Shown here in pieces: positions 30,691-42,552 of a DNA stretch of 64,000 nucleotides. Made by a program: the position numbers and the translations under genes. How positions within the stretch are numbered: the stretch's first letter is position 1; each line of letters starts with the position of its first letter. The notes beneath the pieces are model-generated. The model was not told the origin of the DNA, did no database searches, and saw only the letters and a program-made list of their open reading frames with translations. The DNA is from Pseudogymnoascus destructans (Eukaryota; Ascomycota; Leotiomycetes; Thelebolales; Thelebolaceae). The stretch lies in assembly GCF_001641265.1 (NCBI RefSeq), contig NW_020167520.1:2232001-2296000 (forward strand), given 5' to 3'.

Positions 30691-32255
30691 CTATTTCCAC
30701 ACAGGAAGAAAGATGAAGACTAAGGTCATCGCCGTCGCAAACATAGTGCCAACAACCACGCTCTGAAACACAATCCGGTGTTGAAGGTCACGAAGTGCGA
30801 GGTCTTTAATACGCACTTTGTTCTCGAAAGGAGACAACCTCTTATACATATTGATGAGACTTGACATATTCGAATCTGCGCTGCTACTGGCTTGTTGCTG
30901 TTGTTTGGTAACCTGCTTCTCCCACGGGAGGTGATTCCGACGACTAAGAAGCAGCATAAAGAAGCATGAGCCGCGAAGGCCAGAGAGCAACAGACCCATG
31001 CCGAACCACCACATCGGCCACGAGAAGAGCACCTCCCACCGTGCGTGTGCATTTTGGTGTGGATAGTATGCGCGCATTAAGACCAGAATATAGCCGGCCA
31101 AGGTGAGTAATGCCCCAAAAGTAGTGGCAGCGCACACTGTCTCAAAGGTCCCATTGCTAACGCCAATACGCACGAAGTTCCTGTGGGAACAGTTCTTTAG
31201 TAGTTGATAGCAGTGCTCGGCGATTGGCCTAAAACGAGCCGGCCCGTCATCGTGCTCGAGGGCAAGCAAAACAGCGTTTCTCATCCCGGGGGGGATGTTC
31301 AACTCTTTCTCGGAGCCAGGCATGAGAAATAGGTCGACGACTTTTGGCAGATCGGCACGCGTCAATGCGGAACGTGGGGATTTGGAATTCCTGCATACAC
31401 CGAAGCTACAGGACCCCATGAAAGTCTTCATGAGTGAGCGAGACTTTTCCGACTTCGAAGAACATTTACTAGTCTGATCAATGAAGGCGGCAATCTTAGC
31501 CGTGATATCATCTGACCCTATACAGTGTCAGTAAAGGTTCGGAGGGTATGCAAGGGGGTACCAGGGGCCTACCAGATCCAAGTGCAACGTCACATTCTAT
31601 GTCTAAGTCAAAGACATTACTGTGAGACTCTGTAAATTTGCATTCATTCTCAGTCAGTGTATGGTGAGATGAAGTGGTGTTCTTCGAAACCTGCGATCCC
31701 CTATCCGACAAGACTGACGACGGGATGGTTGGGAGTGCTTCATCAGGACATGCAACATAGGTGGCCTGGTACTGAATGAACCTGTTCTCCTGTCAGATTC
31801 AACGTGTCACATAAGCTTGGCAACCTGGTGGTGTAACCTACCACATGTAAAACTCGAGGTTTTCGGGAGAATGCTCGACATGCTTGAGGTACCTGTAAAA
31901 ATCACTGAGCGACATTGGACTGCCTACAGGATTGAAGCAGTTGGTTAGATGCAAACGATGGGAGGCAGAAGAATAACTCACAAGTCCAGTTTTGTAGGAG
32001 TTGGTCGAGGCCTAGGCGACTAGGCACTTCTATGCTGCCACGTCTAAGAGTGCTCTCACGCTTTCCATCTCGAACAGCTGCGGAAAATTCCCGGATATCT
32101 TGATAGGAAGGCTTCCTGTACCATTGAATCCAATTTTGGATTTGATTTAAAGTTGGAAGCGTCATCTTCGGTAGCAGCACCGCCGACCGGGAAGACCGTG
32201 AGAATGGCTGCAGAGTCGGTCGTTCAGGCCGTATTAGGCGGTTTGGCTTGGACAC
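30691..32255 (-). CDS. RGS-domain protein with C-terminal TM helices
   Basis: Four exons: 31982-32255, 31842-31923, 31573-31781 and 30691-31517. Introns are 58, 60 and 55 bp with GT...AG, and all phases agree, giving 463 residues (433 if the second ATG, 32165, is used). The RGS box starts in exon 2 (SPMSLSDFYRYLKHVEHSPENLEFYMW) and continues in exon 3 (FIQYQATY) and exon 4 (SRSLMKTFM...FRPIAEHCYQLL). Then follow about three TMs: CAATTFGALLTLAGYILVLM, a WPMWWFGMGLLLSGL pair region, and IVFQSVVVGTMFATAMTLVFI. It probably accelerates GTP hydrolysis on Galpha and anchors in a membrane, like fungal RgsD/Rax1-type proteins. Confidence 0.8.
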
Positions 32256-34062
32256 ATTGAGGTTTGAAGTTTGAAGAAGTTGGTTACGAGGAAGTGGAAG
32301 GGAGCGCGTTATTATTAGTATTGGATGGGCCGCTTTTACACTGAGGGTTATCGTGCCGAGGTGTCTCTAACAGCGGCGCTGTGAGCTTGGAGAAAAGGGG
32401 GGGAAAGGTGGGGGGGGAGGTAGGCTACGCAGAGGCTTTCTATTGTACGCATCACTTCTCTCGTACCACTGGATAAGCTCTCTCGCATTGGTTACAATGT
32501 CTACTTCCAGCACCAAGACAAGCCAACACATCCATGATTCTTGTGCTCGGGTGTTCACAGTGCATGTGTCCAAAGCATGTCTACCATGCGTCCTTGCCAA
32601 CGCCTCTGACGAAGGGGGAGCTTCTGTAGGATTAGAACCACATGGTCTACTGCGTCAATGCTCTCCGATGCCTTGCTGACGACATGCATATTGCAGGAAA
32701 CAGACGGTTTTCTACCTCTTGTAGGTTGCAGCTCCTTGGGTGCTCACAGCGGGAAGCAAGGAAGCGCAGGTGCGGAAATCAAGCCCCCGGCTTTGGGGGA
32801 CAATACTGTGCGATCCATGCGGATCACCACCGAATGTGATAAGAGTCTTCATGCTTTTCGGTGACTCAGATACGTAGTCATCTACTGATCTGACACAAAT
32901 ATTGCAACACGTACCAGTAAGAATTCTGATTTGCTGTGCTGTGCAGAGCACGGTAGCACAATCACATCAGTCAGCCCATGTCGTGCATGGCTCACCTGCG
33001 ACTGAGCTATGACCCTGATCTGCGTCTACCCGTGCCCCATCTGTGCGCATTGGCTGAAGGCGGGCTGGCTAGCAGTCGATCGGATGCTGTGGACCCCTCT
33101 TAATGGACCCTTAGCCAAGTTAGTTAATCGCGGACACCTCATCTGCCTTAGTTTTAGGAGCAAAGGGATCGCGCTTCCATCGATATGCCAGTATTCGAGT
33201 ACTACACGAGCAGCGTATTCAAGGATGTGGAGCCGAAAGGAGTATGAAATGGCTCAGGTAGCCGGGATGCTTCCCATTTCCTGCTAAGCATACTGCCAAG
33301 TGAAAAGGCGGCATATTGTTAATAAACGGCCTGGGCACAACCGCCGCCCCATCGCATGGTTTCCACAATGCCCCGACATTTCTTGTTTACTACATATTCA
33401 TCAATGATACTAGTTGCATTACACTTCTCTAACTCAGATACTAGTGTAATCAAGAAAGGTGCGCTTCTATCATATGACTTTGTGTGATCAACCTGGCCGA
33501 AACAACACAGCCGCCTGTTGCACTGCCCCCCACCATGACGATTTTTCTAGCCAACTGAAGGGAGTAAGCAGCCCGCCAGTCCGCCTTGTGCGTTTGTGAA
33601 GTGCTCTCAGAATCTACCACAAGAACGTACGTCATTCAGAAGCAAGGTGGAGAGACCTCGCTCGAAAAGTTGCGGTGTAAATCTACCCTCGGCGGCGAGG
33701 ACAAATCCTGGCAGCAAAAATCCTTGCAGCAGGACTTTGTTTTACTATTGTATGCAAATAGAGCATGAATTATGTGTGATGTTTTCAATTAGAGTCTATA
33801 TCCACGATACCAATAACTATATTCCCCGTGCTGCCCTGTGACCTGTGTCTATTCTAATTCCATCTCAGCGCGCCATATAAAAAGCACACCCAAAGTTGAC
33901 GATTGCATCCCGCCCAATCCATATCTCCATGCATTGCCCAGCGCACAATCTTCAAACAGGTGTATCCTTCAATTGCAAATGCCCCCCATCCTTGCAAAAC
34001 GTCAGAAAAAAACATGCTGAAAATAAAAACCTCCCGCAAGACAGCGGATCGAAACCAGGGAA
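32256..34062. other. No gene seen
   Basis: Mixed-composition DNA with only short frames in all six frames (60-92 residues), none with a family motif. Confidence 0.45.
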
Positions 34063-34278
34063 TTAGAAGCGAGCGAATCTAACGCGCCTTCTCGGCGGAA
34101 GAGACGGGGACCTCCATGGGTCTCGGCGGCAGAGGTAGTACTCCTCCTCCTCGTATGATCGTAGCACGCCGTTGCGTCTCCATGCGCCTGTGCCGGTGGT
34201 GAGGCGGATGGTGTAGTAGTCGTCCCCGCAGCAGCATGGCGAGCAGTTCCATCTGGCTCTGACGCAGATGCCGTACAT
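34063..34278 (-). CDS. Small Cys-rich, Arg-tailed protein (71 aa)
   Basis: The frame starting at the in-frame ATG (MYGICVRARWNCSPCCCGDD) is C/G-ending at almost every third position, in contrast with the DNA around it. It contains a Cys cluster (C-x8-C-x2-CCC), Tyr/Glu-rich middle (SYEEEEYYLC) and a Pro/Arg C-terminus ending RFARF. A longer in-frame extension begins with GTG and is unlikely in a fungus. No signal peptide, so probably not secreted by the classical route. A TATA box at 34458-34465 supports transcription. Function unknown. Confidence 0.5.
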   Translation of the reverse strand: MYGICVRARWNCSPCCCGDDYYTIRLTTGTGAWRRNGVLRSYEEEEYYLCRRDPWRSPSLPPRRRVRFARF

Positions 34279-35393
34279 GATTTCTGGGTGTTTGGTGGAG
34301 TGTTTGAAAGGTGGTTTAAGGTGCTGTGGCACTGGTTGTAGAGCCGAAGGCTCGAGGTGGTTGAGGCGGTTGGTAGATTTGATTTGTAGTATTGTAGTAG
34401 CGAAGTAGCTGAGTGATTTGGATCAAGAAACTCATTTCTGTATGGGGGACCCTTTTCCTTATATACTCCTTCTCTATGGCCCCTGCAGCCTGCACGTCAC
34501 AATGATCTCCGCATCGTGCAGTGCGCCGGGCCGCTCGTGCGGCCACCACATGCGCCATGGCCGCAACCCAAACGAATCACTGCCACTCTCACATGATTGC
34601 AAAGTCGATCGCCAGGCTGGGTGCAAACCACAAAAAGGAGTCTTCTGATTTGCTGAAGATGTAAATGATGTAGTTGCCGTTGGGGGTTCTCGGTGAGCGG
34701 GCCTCGTGATGAGGTTGGAAAGTTGGATATCAAGGCAGCGGTTGTTGGACACATATAAAATGAGGATGCCTTGGAAAACGACAGTGAGTCAAAAGCATGC
34801 TATGGAAGAAATAGGAAGTCTGTGTTGGTAGGCTTCATAAGGGTTTGCGGCTCGAGAGTTGGTGACCGGGCGGCTGCGCCTCGTCCATAACGCAACTTGG
34901 CCGGCCTAAGTCGGCCATTTTTTTAAAACCAAGGAAATCAGAGCGTGATTTTCAAATCGGCCTCTATGGCGTGCAACTGCGCCATAGGCAATGAAAAATG
35001 GCGGTGTTGGTGTGGAAAACAAGGTTATTGTCATATTTTCTTCGCCGATCTGAGGTGATAGCAGATGCAGCTGTGCATACATATCGTATGTCTACTTAAT
35101 TAAGCTTTGCAGGCGAATTAATGCACGAGCATTGGATATTCTGGCATGTCTCTATCTCACTAGTATCCGTGCCCTCTCTTCTGATGGTAGGGGCCCTTTC
35201 CGAGGAAATAATCGTAAGCACTCAGCAAAAATACCATCAGTTTCTAACAAGCAATGCCACAAATGCATTATCATTTCATTTTTACCAGCGATCCCAAAAG
35301 CAAATTACTTCTCGAACGCACTATCAAACTAAAAAGGAGCCCCTTCAGTTCTTCATTTCAAATATTTCTCATAGGATAGCTCCCCCAGCTGCA
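34279..35393. other. No further gene seen
   Basis: Promoter of the small gene, then mixed DNA. GGCCGGCCTAAGTCGGCC near 34900 recalls the GAGTCGGCCA ends of the Fot1 element at 11.3 kb and may be a decayed transposon end. The plus frame at 35121-35435 shows no motif. Confidence 0.4.
34458..34465 (-). promoter_or_regulatory. TATA box (TATATAAG) of the small Cys-rich gene
   Basis: On the minus strand about 180 bp upstream of the ATG, followed by a C/A/T-rich leader with few G, typical of fungal leaders. Confidence 0.45.
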
Positions 35394-36356
35394 TTAACCA
35401 TGAATCTCCCATCCTTCCAGAAAACCCAGGAATAAAACAATATCGCGCAGCATATTCCCCGAAAACGAGTGATCAAGCCCCGTATACTCGTTCCAGCGCG
35501 CATCTATGCCCACATGCTCCAGAAACTGCGCCGCGAGCCGCCCAAGTTCACACCGCACCGTTGCATCATCAACGCCATGGCCGAGGAACATCGGGAATTG
35601 CTGGAACGGCACAGCAGCGGAGTTGGCGCCGGTGATTCCAAGTTTGTTTCTTAACCAATCCGCAATCCGCTGTAATTTGGCTGCTTCCGCTTGTGGGGTC
35701 TTGTCGTTATCAACTGCTTTCCCATCTTCGCGATCACCGACTTCGCCATTCCCATTCTCTTGACGTTCATCGTCGCCCCTATCCAGCATCTGCTTCCTAA
35801 ATGGTAGCCACCCACACATCCCCACAGCAGCTCCAAGCGGTTCTCCCTGCCACGTCAAAAGCGATATGATAGACGCCGCGCATCCCTGACTCAAGCCCAT
35901 CAAAACCACATTCTTAGCGCCTACGACATCGATTTCCGCCTGCAAAAGGGAGTGGACGAAAGAAGACGTCTCCGCGAGTCCCTCTATCATAAGCTCTTCC
36001 TTGGCCTCGGGATATATGAGAGGCGACCATTTGTCGAACCATTGGTGGGTTAATTGTCCATAGGCTGTTGCTCTACCGGGACAGGCGGTGGGGAAAATGA
36101 ATTTGGCATGGGGGAAACAGGTTCGGATGCTGAGTAGGCCGACATCCCAGGTCTTTTGTGGGGGAGATGGGGTGGTCTAGGAAGCTGGCCGCGAAGCTCT
36201 CGCGGGTTCCGCCTCGGCCGTGGAGGACGATGAAGGTTTGTTTGTGTTCCTTTACGGGTCGACAACGAAGGGCTCGTAGAATTCAGAGGTACGCTTGCGG
36301 TCATACTCGTCGTCGAGATTTTCTGGTTCCATCGTAAGGTCCTGCTCTTGGTCCAT
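35394..36356 (-). pseudogene. Acyl-protein thioesterase/carboxylesterase-like gene, two frameshifts
   Basis: The C-terminal 198 residues form one frame with the family core: KNVVLMGLSQGCAASIISLL (nucleophile Ser in GLSQG), FLGHGVDDATV (Asp) and LDHSFSG (His). Upstream, the N-terminal strands read in other frames: a start region (EPENLDDEYDRKRTSEFYEP), then after a 1-nt shift near 36256 an HKQTFIVLHGRGGTRESFAA strand, then after a second shift near 36140-36160 FPHAKFIFPTACPGRATAYG and WFDKWS. No stretch looks like a spliceable intron at these points. The family removes acyl groups from proteins or lipids as alpha/beta hydrolases. As it stands the gene cannot make a full product unless the shifts are sequencing errors. 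Confidence 0.72.
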
Positions 36357-36651
36357 CACATGGGACTAGGCTTGGACGTTGAGCAAGAGTCGTTTTAAGT
36401 GAGGGGGGGTAGACCGATGTTCGGTTGGTGCCTGAAGATCCCCCGTCCAAAATCCAACAAACGCTCTTTGCGCTCGTATTACAAAACTGTCCAGTAATAA
36501 CAAGGCTCAGACTGTTCCTTTAGCAAACCACTAGACCAATTATATTCCGCTATCTTTTATATGTTGAATTTTTTTCTTTGTCATTAAATCCCGCGAACAT
36601 TTTCACCATGGGTAATAAACCTATAAGCCTACGGCCTTCCCACATCATTAA

Positions 36652-38281
36652 CTACTCAGCTGCCTTCAGCACCTCTCGAATAACACTCGTATCCTTCTCA
36701 ATATCAATCTCCCACCCCGAAACCGCAACCCGCACTGCCGGTCTCCCTTCCCAACTGGTTCCACTAACATAGATCCGATTCTGAGCGTTCATCCGTCCCA
36801 GGAGCTCCTCATTCCGCTCCTGGTCTCTCAGGCGGAAGAGCACGATCGTACCCACCTCCGCCACCTCTGCCGTGGGAAGTAATTCATACGCCTCTAGCTC
36901 CCGAATCATACTTGCCACCGCCCTCGCGAGACGCACCTGCGTAGCAAACAACAGGGCCAGACCCTCGCGCCCATGCGCGTGGAGCACGGCATAGATAGGC
37001 AGAGCGCTGAAGCGGCGCGAGTTCTCCAAGCCGTGGTTGAGGGGGGAAGGGATGGGGTCTGTGGCGGAAGTCTTGAGATAGGCGGCTGCGCCGTTGTTAC
37101 AGACATTGTTCAGATTGGTTTCAGAGCGGGTGAGGAGGACGGCGGATGCGTATGGCTTCGTGGGTTAGCTGGATATGTGCATAGAATGGGTGGTACTCAC
37201 CACGTTGAGGGCTTTGTGGCAGTCTGCGGTTATGGAGTCGGCATATTGCAGCCCTTCGGACTGTGCTCGAAGGGAGGCGAACTCTTCTGTTTCGGGGAGC
37301 GAGCGAGCGAATATCCCGAAAGCTGTGGATCATTAGTTATCGGTTACCAATTCCCACAAAAAGCATAACACCCAGCGAACGCAGGCACTGCAGATAAAGA
37401 CCGTACATACCACCATCAACATGAATCCAAGCAGCCCCCGGCGCACACTCCTCTAAACACCCCTTCAACTTCGCCATCTCCTCCTCCCCCCCAAAATACC
37501 TCCCCGTATTCACCTCCCCCATCCCCACAACCACAACACTCACCCACCCCTCCCTCCCCGCCTCCCTCCTCACCTTCTCCAAATCCAACCTCCACGGCTC
37601 CCCCTTCACCCCCACATCCCTCACATTCCCCCGCCCCAACCCCAACACCCCCGCAGCCTTATGCACACTACTATGCGCCGCCGCGCCCAGGATCTGCATA
37701 CCCCTCACCCCAGCCTGCACGCACGCTCCCACAACCCCCGCACTCGCGACCGTCTCCGCGCGTCCCCGCGCCTTGAGCCGACGATCCAGCAGCGCGTCCC
37801 GCGCCGTCGCGATGGCGAGGATGTTACTCCCCGTCGCGCCGGGGGTGATGACGCGGCCGCCCCAGACGGAGGGGGAGAGGCGCAGCAGCTCGGTTAGCAT
37901 GATGAGGGTGTGCGCTTCGAGTGTGGTGGCGAGGGAGGCGCGGGAGTCGTGGACGGCGACGCTGCAGTCGATGGCGGTGGCGAGGTTGTCGGCTGCGGCG
38001 GCGATGGGGAGGGTGGAGCCGGTGACGAAGGCGTAGAAGGCGGGGGTGAGGGAGGGGGAGGAGAAGGCGGGGGGGAGGGTGAGAAGGTGGGTTAGGGTGT
38101 TGGGGGGGGTGCCGTGGGGTGGGAGGTGGGTGAGGAGGGTTGGGGTGAGGGCGGCGAGGGTGCTGGCTTTGGGGAAGGGGGCGGGGGAGCGGGCGGCGAG
38201 GGAGTTGGTGATTAGAGTTGCGACTTCGGTGCGGTCAACGGGGGGGGTGGTGAATGTTTCATTGGAGATTGGTGAGGACAT
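36652..38281 (-). CDS. Group II PLP-dependent amino-acid decarboxylase
   Basis: Three exons (37411-38281, 37201-37322, 36652-37155), introns 88 and 45 bp, phases consistent, 498 residues. Motifs: TPGATGSNILAIATARD (PLP-phosphate loop), AAWIHVDGAFGIFA across intron 1 (Asp contacting the pyridine N), and SITADCHKALNV followed by PYASAVLLT, where Lys ~327 forms the Schiff base. This is the tyrosine/aromatic/glutamate decarboxylase fold. The usual PYDCG after HKxLNV is PYASA here, so substrate cannot be told. The N-terminal ~90 residues are divergent. Likely cytosolic. The neighbouring esterase is broken, so I do not infer a cluster. Confidence 0.82.
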
Positions 38282-38861
38282 TATTGCGGCGGTGTGGGTG
38301 GTTGGCGTAGGTTAGGAGGGGTTGCTTCAAATGGTTGTCAATAGATGGAGGAGGTTGTCGATAATTAATGCTCTGGATATTAGGTAGTATATTGTCCTTC
38401 AGAGTCTTCGGGCTTTATAGGAAATGCTTTTATAAGGAGGGAACGGAATTTATAAGTGACTCGAGCTCGTGAAGGAGCACGACAACCCCGCTGCTACTCC
38501 GTAGGATCATTTAGTGGGGTACGACCCCTGACAACTCTTAGTCCATGCTAGAATATATGGATTTTAAGTGGTTAACGATTTCTTACAAAAAGATGCAGCT
38601 TATGAGAAACGGAAGGAGATGCTGTACTCTACCTTTACATGTACCACAAAAAAACACTACTTCCTACGATGTAATATGAAATATACATTTACTCTATAAG
38701 AACAAAACCCAAATTTAACTTACAATTATTTACTTGAATAGAAGAGAAAGAGAGAAAGTAGACGGCATAAAATAAAAGTCTCATAAAGGAAGAAGCTGTA
38801 AGGGGAGCTGCAGGTGAAGCTTATAACCATATTATATCAGGCACTATATTAAATTACGCAA

Positions 38862-39110
38862 TCAGAGGCATATTAATCCTCTTATCAGTATTTTCAATCG
38901 CACAGATCCTTCGCTATTTTCCATTCTCACCCTGCGCTTTAACTCCATGAATCTGCCCAGCACAATGCCTAGAATAACTGTCATTGCTAGAAGATCGTCG
39001 CCGGGTACCAAGGGTATGAGCAAGTATTTAGAGCTATCTATTCTTTTCGGGTTTACCATCAATAATATCCGCAAACTCGGCCACTGCTCGGCCGTGAAGG
39101 TATTCTTCGG
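38862..39110 (-). pseudogene. Possible relic of an unknown gene
   Basis: A frame of about 80 residues with protein-like composition: FTAEQWPSLRILLMVNPKRI, then PLVPGDDLLAMTVILGIVLG, RFMELKRRVRME and KILIRGLICL. It opens after a stop without an ATG and ends normally. I cannot name the family. Confidence 0.25.
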
Positions 39111-39442
39111 CCGTTATCGTAGAGGGCCAGGAATGAGGTCTAAAGAGCAGTTTCCCAAACACCCCCGAAAAAGTGGGGAGGCGGGCATCACGATTGGATT
39201 TGGATATATAGATGGTTAATGAAGGATACTCGCTGGGGAAGTCGGCGTATCTCGCCCTGAATATATTTCGTCCACGATGTGCTAAACAGGTTTATAATCA
39301 ATACAGCGACCAATTCATAGCTGTTAGCTTTACAGAGGCCCCTAGCTACGTATCCGGGGCTCAGTTCCTACATCGAGGAGAGGAGCAGAAATTCTCAAAA
39401 GTCTATCAATCCCCACTACCACTCTCTCTCTCATCACCGATG

Positions 39443-39484
39443 CTTCTCATCACCACCTTCTCATCACCACCTTCTCATCACCAC
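39443..39484. repeat. Three perfect copies of CTTCTCATCACCAC
   Basis: A 14-bp tandem repeat in a C/T-rich stretch. Confidence 0.9.
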
Positions 39485-40740
39485 CCCATTCTCCCCAGCG
39501 ATCCTCCTTCCCCACCACCATCCCCTCCCTCCCTCGATGACCTCCGGCCATCTCTTCAATACGCCCATCAAGAATACTATACACACGCCCCTCTATAGAG
39601 CAGGACATATGGATTATTTCTTCTTTGAGCTCTTCTGTCCGCGCCGTCCTTCCGCCCGTCTTCGACACCAAATAATATATATTCGGCACACTTCCAGATG
39701 ACATCAAATTGCGTAGAAAGCCGTTCGATACATTCCGGCGTCCGTCCAGGTAAGGGTGTGGAGAGAGTTTGAGGCAACACGATATCAACCTAACGAATAT
39801 CAACTCCTTCAAAAGCAACCCCACGACTACACCCCCCCTATTTCAACCCAAGAACACTCCTCCCTTCCTTCCTCCCTTCCCTAATATCAATCAACATTTT
39901 CTAAACCCTCGCCCACCAGCCCAAACTCTCCCAAGCTATCCCAACCCTTCTCACCTCGTCCTAGCTGCGTGCGGGTAAGTGCCGATATGCGCATAGCGTG
40001 TATGTTCAACCCGAGCTGCTGCGCCTGTCTTTTTCACTTCTCACCATCAGCCTCCTTTCTCGTTGTCAACGCTTTGCTTCTCGTCACCACCACCTTCTCC
40101 CCACTGATCTGCCTCCCCCACCACCGCCATCCGCATCCCCCACAGCCAGTCCTCACACCTCCCCTCTCATCCCCACGCCAAGAACAATCCATACCCCACT
40201 CTTCTCCACACCGCACCCAGACCATAGGTAAACTTCTTTGTATCTGCCATATCACCCATACCCCTCCTCAAGTTAAGTATCTATATACCCCCCCAACCGC
40301 GCGATCGCGTTCTTCCCCATGACCGCCTTTACCTACGGGTCGGCTGCGGCCTTTGGGTTGGCGTCGCCTCCCACGCGCCTCTCCCAACTCACCGGGCGCC
40401 ACTCACCAGAAGAAAATGAAGGGTCTATAAATATTAGGATGGCGGTGTGCATTCATATACATATATATTTTTGCCATATATCGGTATGAGGCTATCCTAT
40501 GTGAGTACATAAATATAAGATTATCATTTACTTTCCACCCCCTCCCCCCTTGCCCCTTGCCCCGTTCTCCTCTCCTTTCCTCCTGTCCCATATCATAAAA
40601 CCCTCTTCGCCCCATCATCATCGTCATCATCGCAACCCAAAAAGACAGACTTGGTATCACCCCTTCCCACCCTTTAACAAAATACTACCCCCACTCTCCC
40701 TTCCCCCCCTCCCCGTCCACCTCACCCCAAGACAGACTCC

Positions 40741-42552
40741 CTACACCCTCTCAACCCCAACCCCAACCCTAATCCTAACCTTCACAACCTTCACCTCCCC
40801 CTCTCCCACCCCCAACCCATCAGTCCCCTCACTCCCTACACTCCCCAACCTTTCGAACCTCCCGCCCGGTTCCCCCCCACCCCCTTCAACCTGCGGCCCA
40901 AGAGATCGCGGACTCCATACATGCGTCCTACTCCCCTGCCGCTGTACGAGGTCGTGGGTTTCCGTGTCTGTGCCTATATCCATCTCCATATCTCCCCTGC
41001 GCGTGGAGGTGGCTGAGACGCCACCGCCGTTGGTGCGGGAGGTGGTTGTGGTTGTGGTGTTGGTGGTTGGGGAAAGGTGGAGGAAGGTGTGGAGACGGGT
41101 GAGGAGAGAGGCTGTATGTGGAGGGAAGGGGGAGGCGTGGGTGGAGGGGGAGATGGAGGCGCGCGGGGAGGAGGTGTGGGAGTGCGAGTGGGATGTTGTT
41201 TTGAAGGTGAATGAGGGTGCGGATATATCTTCCAGCGCCACAGCGGAGGGTTTGCGGGAGGAGGTTCGCGTTGTTGTTGATACCCTGCACGTGGGTGTCA
41301 GTGGTGTATACGTAACAACAATGATAAAAAATAATATAAAAGTTGGGGGGGGGGGGGGGACATACATCTCTGTAGCAGCCTGAGTCCCTCCTCGACTGCT
41401 GCTGCTGCTGAACTTGGCAACATACCTCTTCCCAAACGCCACAAGACTGAGTTTATCCAACCACCCCCCGTTCCCCCCATCCACACTAGGTCTCCTCTCC
41501 TGCAACAACCTCGGGAAACACTTCCCCAGCCCCAGCCCCATCGCCATCGCCGCATAAATCCTCCTCGCCTCCGTCCCCACCCCAAAGAACGCAAACACGA
41601 AAAGCGCCATCGCAGCCGGAACATATCGATCGAACGTAAACACCCCCATCGCCGGCACATACGGGATGCTCTCCCACCTCGTCGGGTCGTGGATGGCGGA
41701 CCACGAGTAGGGCTCGAAGGGGAGCTGGGTCAGGTTGGTGTAGAACCAGTAGATGTTGAGAGGGAGGTAGATGAAGAGGAGGAGGAGGGAGAGGAGGAAG
41801 AGGCGGAGGAAGCGGGAGGAGTTGAGGGAGTGGGAGGTGAGGATTGTGGTTATGTTGGAGCGGTGGCGGTGGAGGCGGGTTATTACTACGGCTGTGGGGG
41901 CGGTGTTAGTGGAGGTAAAAAGGGGGGGGTGTAATAAAGGGGGGAGGAGGGACGAACCGGCGTAAAAAACGTTGAGGAGGGTGAAGATGAGGGGCCAGAT
42001 GAAGATAATAACAATAGTAGGCCAACTCCCACTATAGCTATCCGTGCACCCCCCAATCGCCACGATGAGGTAGCGGCGATTATGCACAACATGATGCAAC
42101 CCCACAATCAGCAGCGGAACCGCAAAGCAGATCGCCAGATCCACCCACACCTTCCTCCTCCTCTGCGCCCTACTCGGATTCAACTCCATATTCTCGACAT
42201 CGAGCACCTTAGCCAGGGAGCGCGTGATAGTCATCGTCGAAGCAGCGACGCCAACAGTGATGGGCCAGAGGATCTTGACCTCGATATCGCAGAGGACCTT
42301 GCCGTCCCACCAGGTGGCGAAGTTGTTGTCGGGCCAGATGAGGACGTTGATGAAGACCATGAGGTTGAAGAGGGAGAGGTAGGCGATGAGGGCGCAGGCG
42401 CCGGTGTTGCGCGCGCGCAGGTGGAAGATTAAGGGCACGATGAGGATGAAGATTGCGAGGAGGGAGAGGATGGGGAGGATGTAGGCGTGTGCTGTTGTTG
42501 GTTCCCGAGAGGGAGGGGGGAGGGGGGTGGTTGTGCTGGCTGGGGATGCCAT
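40741..42552 (-). CDS. STE3-type (a-factor-like) pheromone receptor
   Basis: Exons 41958-42552, 41366-41891 and 40741-41284; introns of 66 and 81 bp are multiples of three, so the raw frame reads through them. Spliced length 554 residues. The STE3 family shows in the seven-TM order: ILPILSLLAIFILIVPLIFHL, ALIAYLSLFNLMVFINVLIW, DIEVKILWPITVGVAASTMTI, WVDLAICFAVPLLIVGLHHVV, IVIIFIWPLIFTLLNVFYA, SSRFLRLFLLSLLLLFIYLP and AAMALFVFAFFGV. The long Ser/Thr C-tail fits desensitisation. It signals mating or hyphal chemotropism via Galpha. The first intron has a CACTAACACC branch-like site. A G17 run lies in intron 2. Confidence 0.88.
   Translation of the reverse strand: MASPASTTTPLPPPSREPTTAHAYILPILSLLAIFILIVPLIFHLRARNTGACALIAYLSLFNLMVFINVLIWPDNNFATWWDGKVLCDIEVKILWPITVGVAASTMTITRSLAKVLDVENMELNPSRAQRRRKVWVDLAICFAVPLLIVGLHHVVHNRRYLIVAIGGCTDSYSGSWPTIVIIFIWPLIFTLLNVFYAGSSLLPPLLHPPLFTSTNTAPTAVVITRLHRHRSNITTILTSHSLNSSRFLRLFLLSLLLLFIYLPLNIYWFYTNLTQLPFEPYSWSAIHDPTRWESIPYVPAMGVFTFDRYVPAAMALFVFAFFGVGTEARRIYAAMAMGLGLGKCFPRLLQERRPSVDGGNGGWLDKLSLVAFGKRYVAKFSSSSSRGGTQAATEMYVPPPPPTFILFFIIVVTYTPLTPTCRVSTTTRTSSRKPSAVALEDISAPSFTFKTTSHSHSHTSSPRASISPSTHASPFPPHTASLLTRLHTFLHLSPTTNTTTTTTSRTNGGGVSATSTRRGDMEMDIGTDTETHDLVQRQGSRTHVWSPRSLGPQVEGGGGEPGGRFERLGSVGSEGTDGLGVGEGEVKVVKVRIRVGVGVERV
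41343..41359. repeat. G17 homopolymer inside a receptor intron
   Basis: Seventeen consecutive G on the plus strand (C17 in the transcript), next to the splice donor of intron 2. Prone to slippage. Confidence 0.85.

Larger units (their letters stand above)
38282..40740. other. Gene-poor region
   Basis: AT-rich at 38.3-39.3 kb, then C/T-rich and low-complexity to 40.7 kb. One possible relic at 38862-39110 is listed separately. Frames on both strands in the C/T-rich part are low complexity. Confidence 0.45.

Noticed and set aside
35394..38281. Biosynthetic cluster of decarboxylase and esterase
   Set aside because: The esterase is broken and no other cluster gene (PKS, NRPS, P450, regulator) lies nearby.
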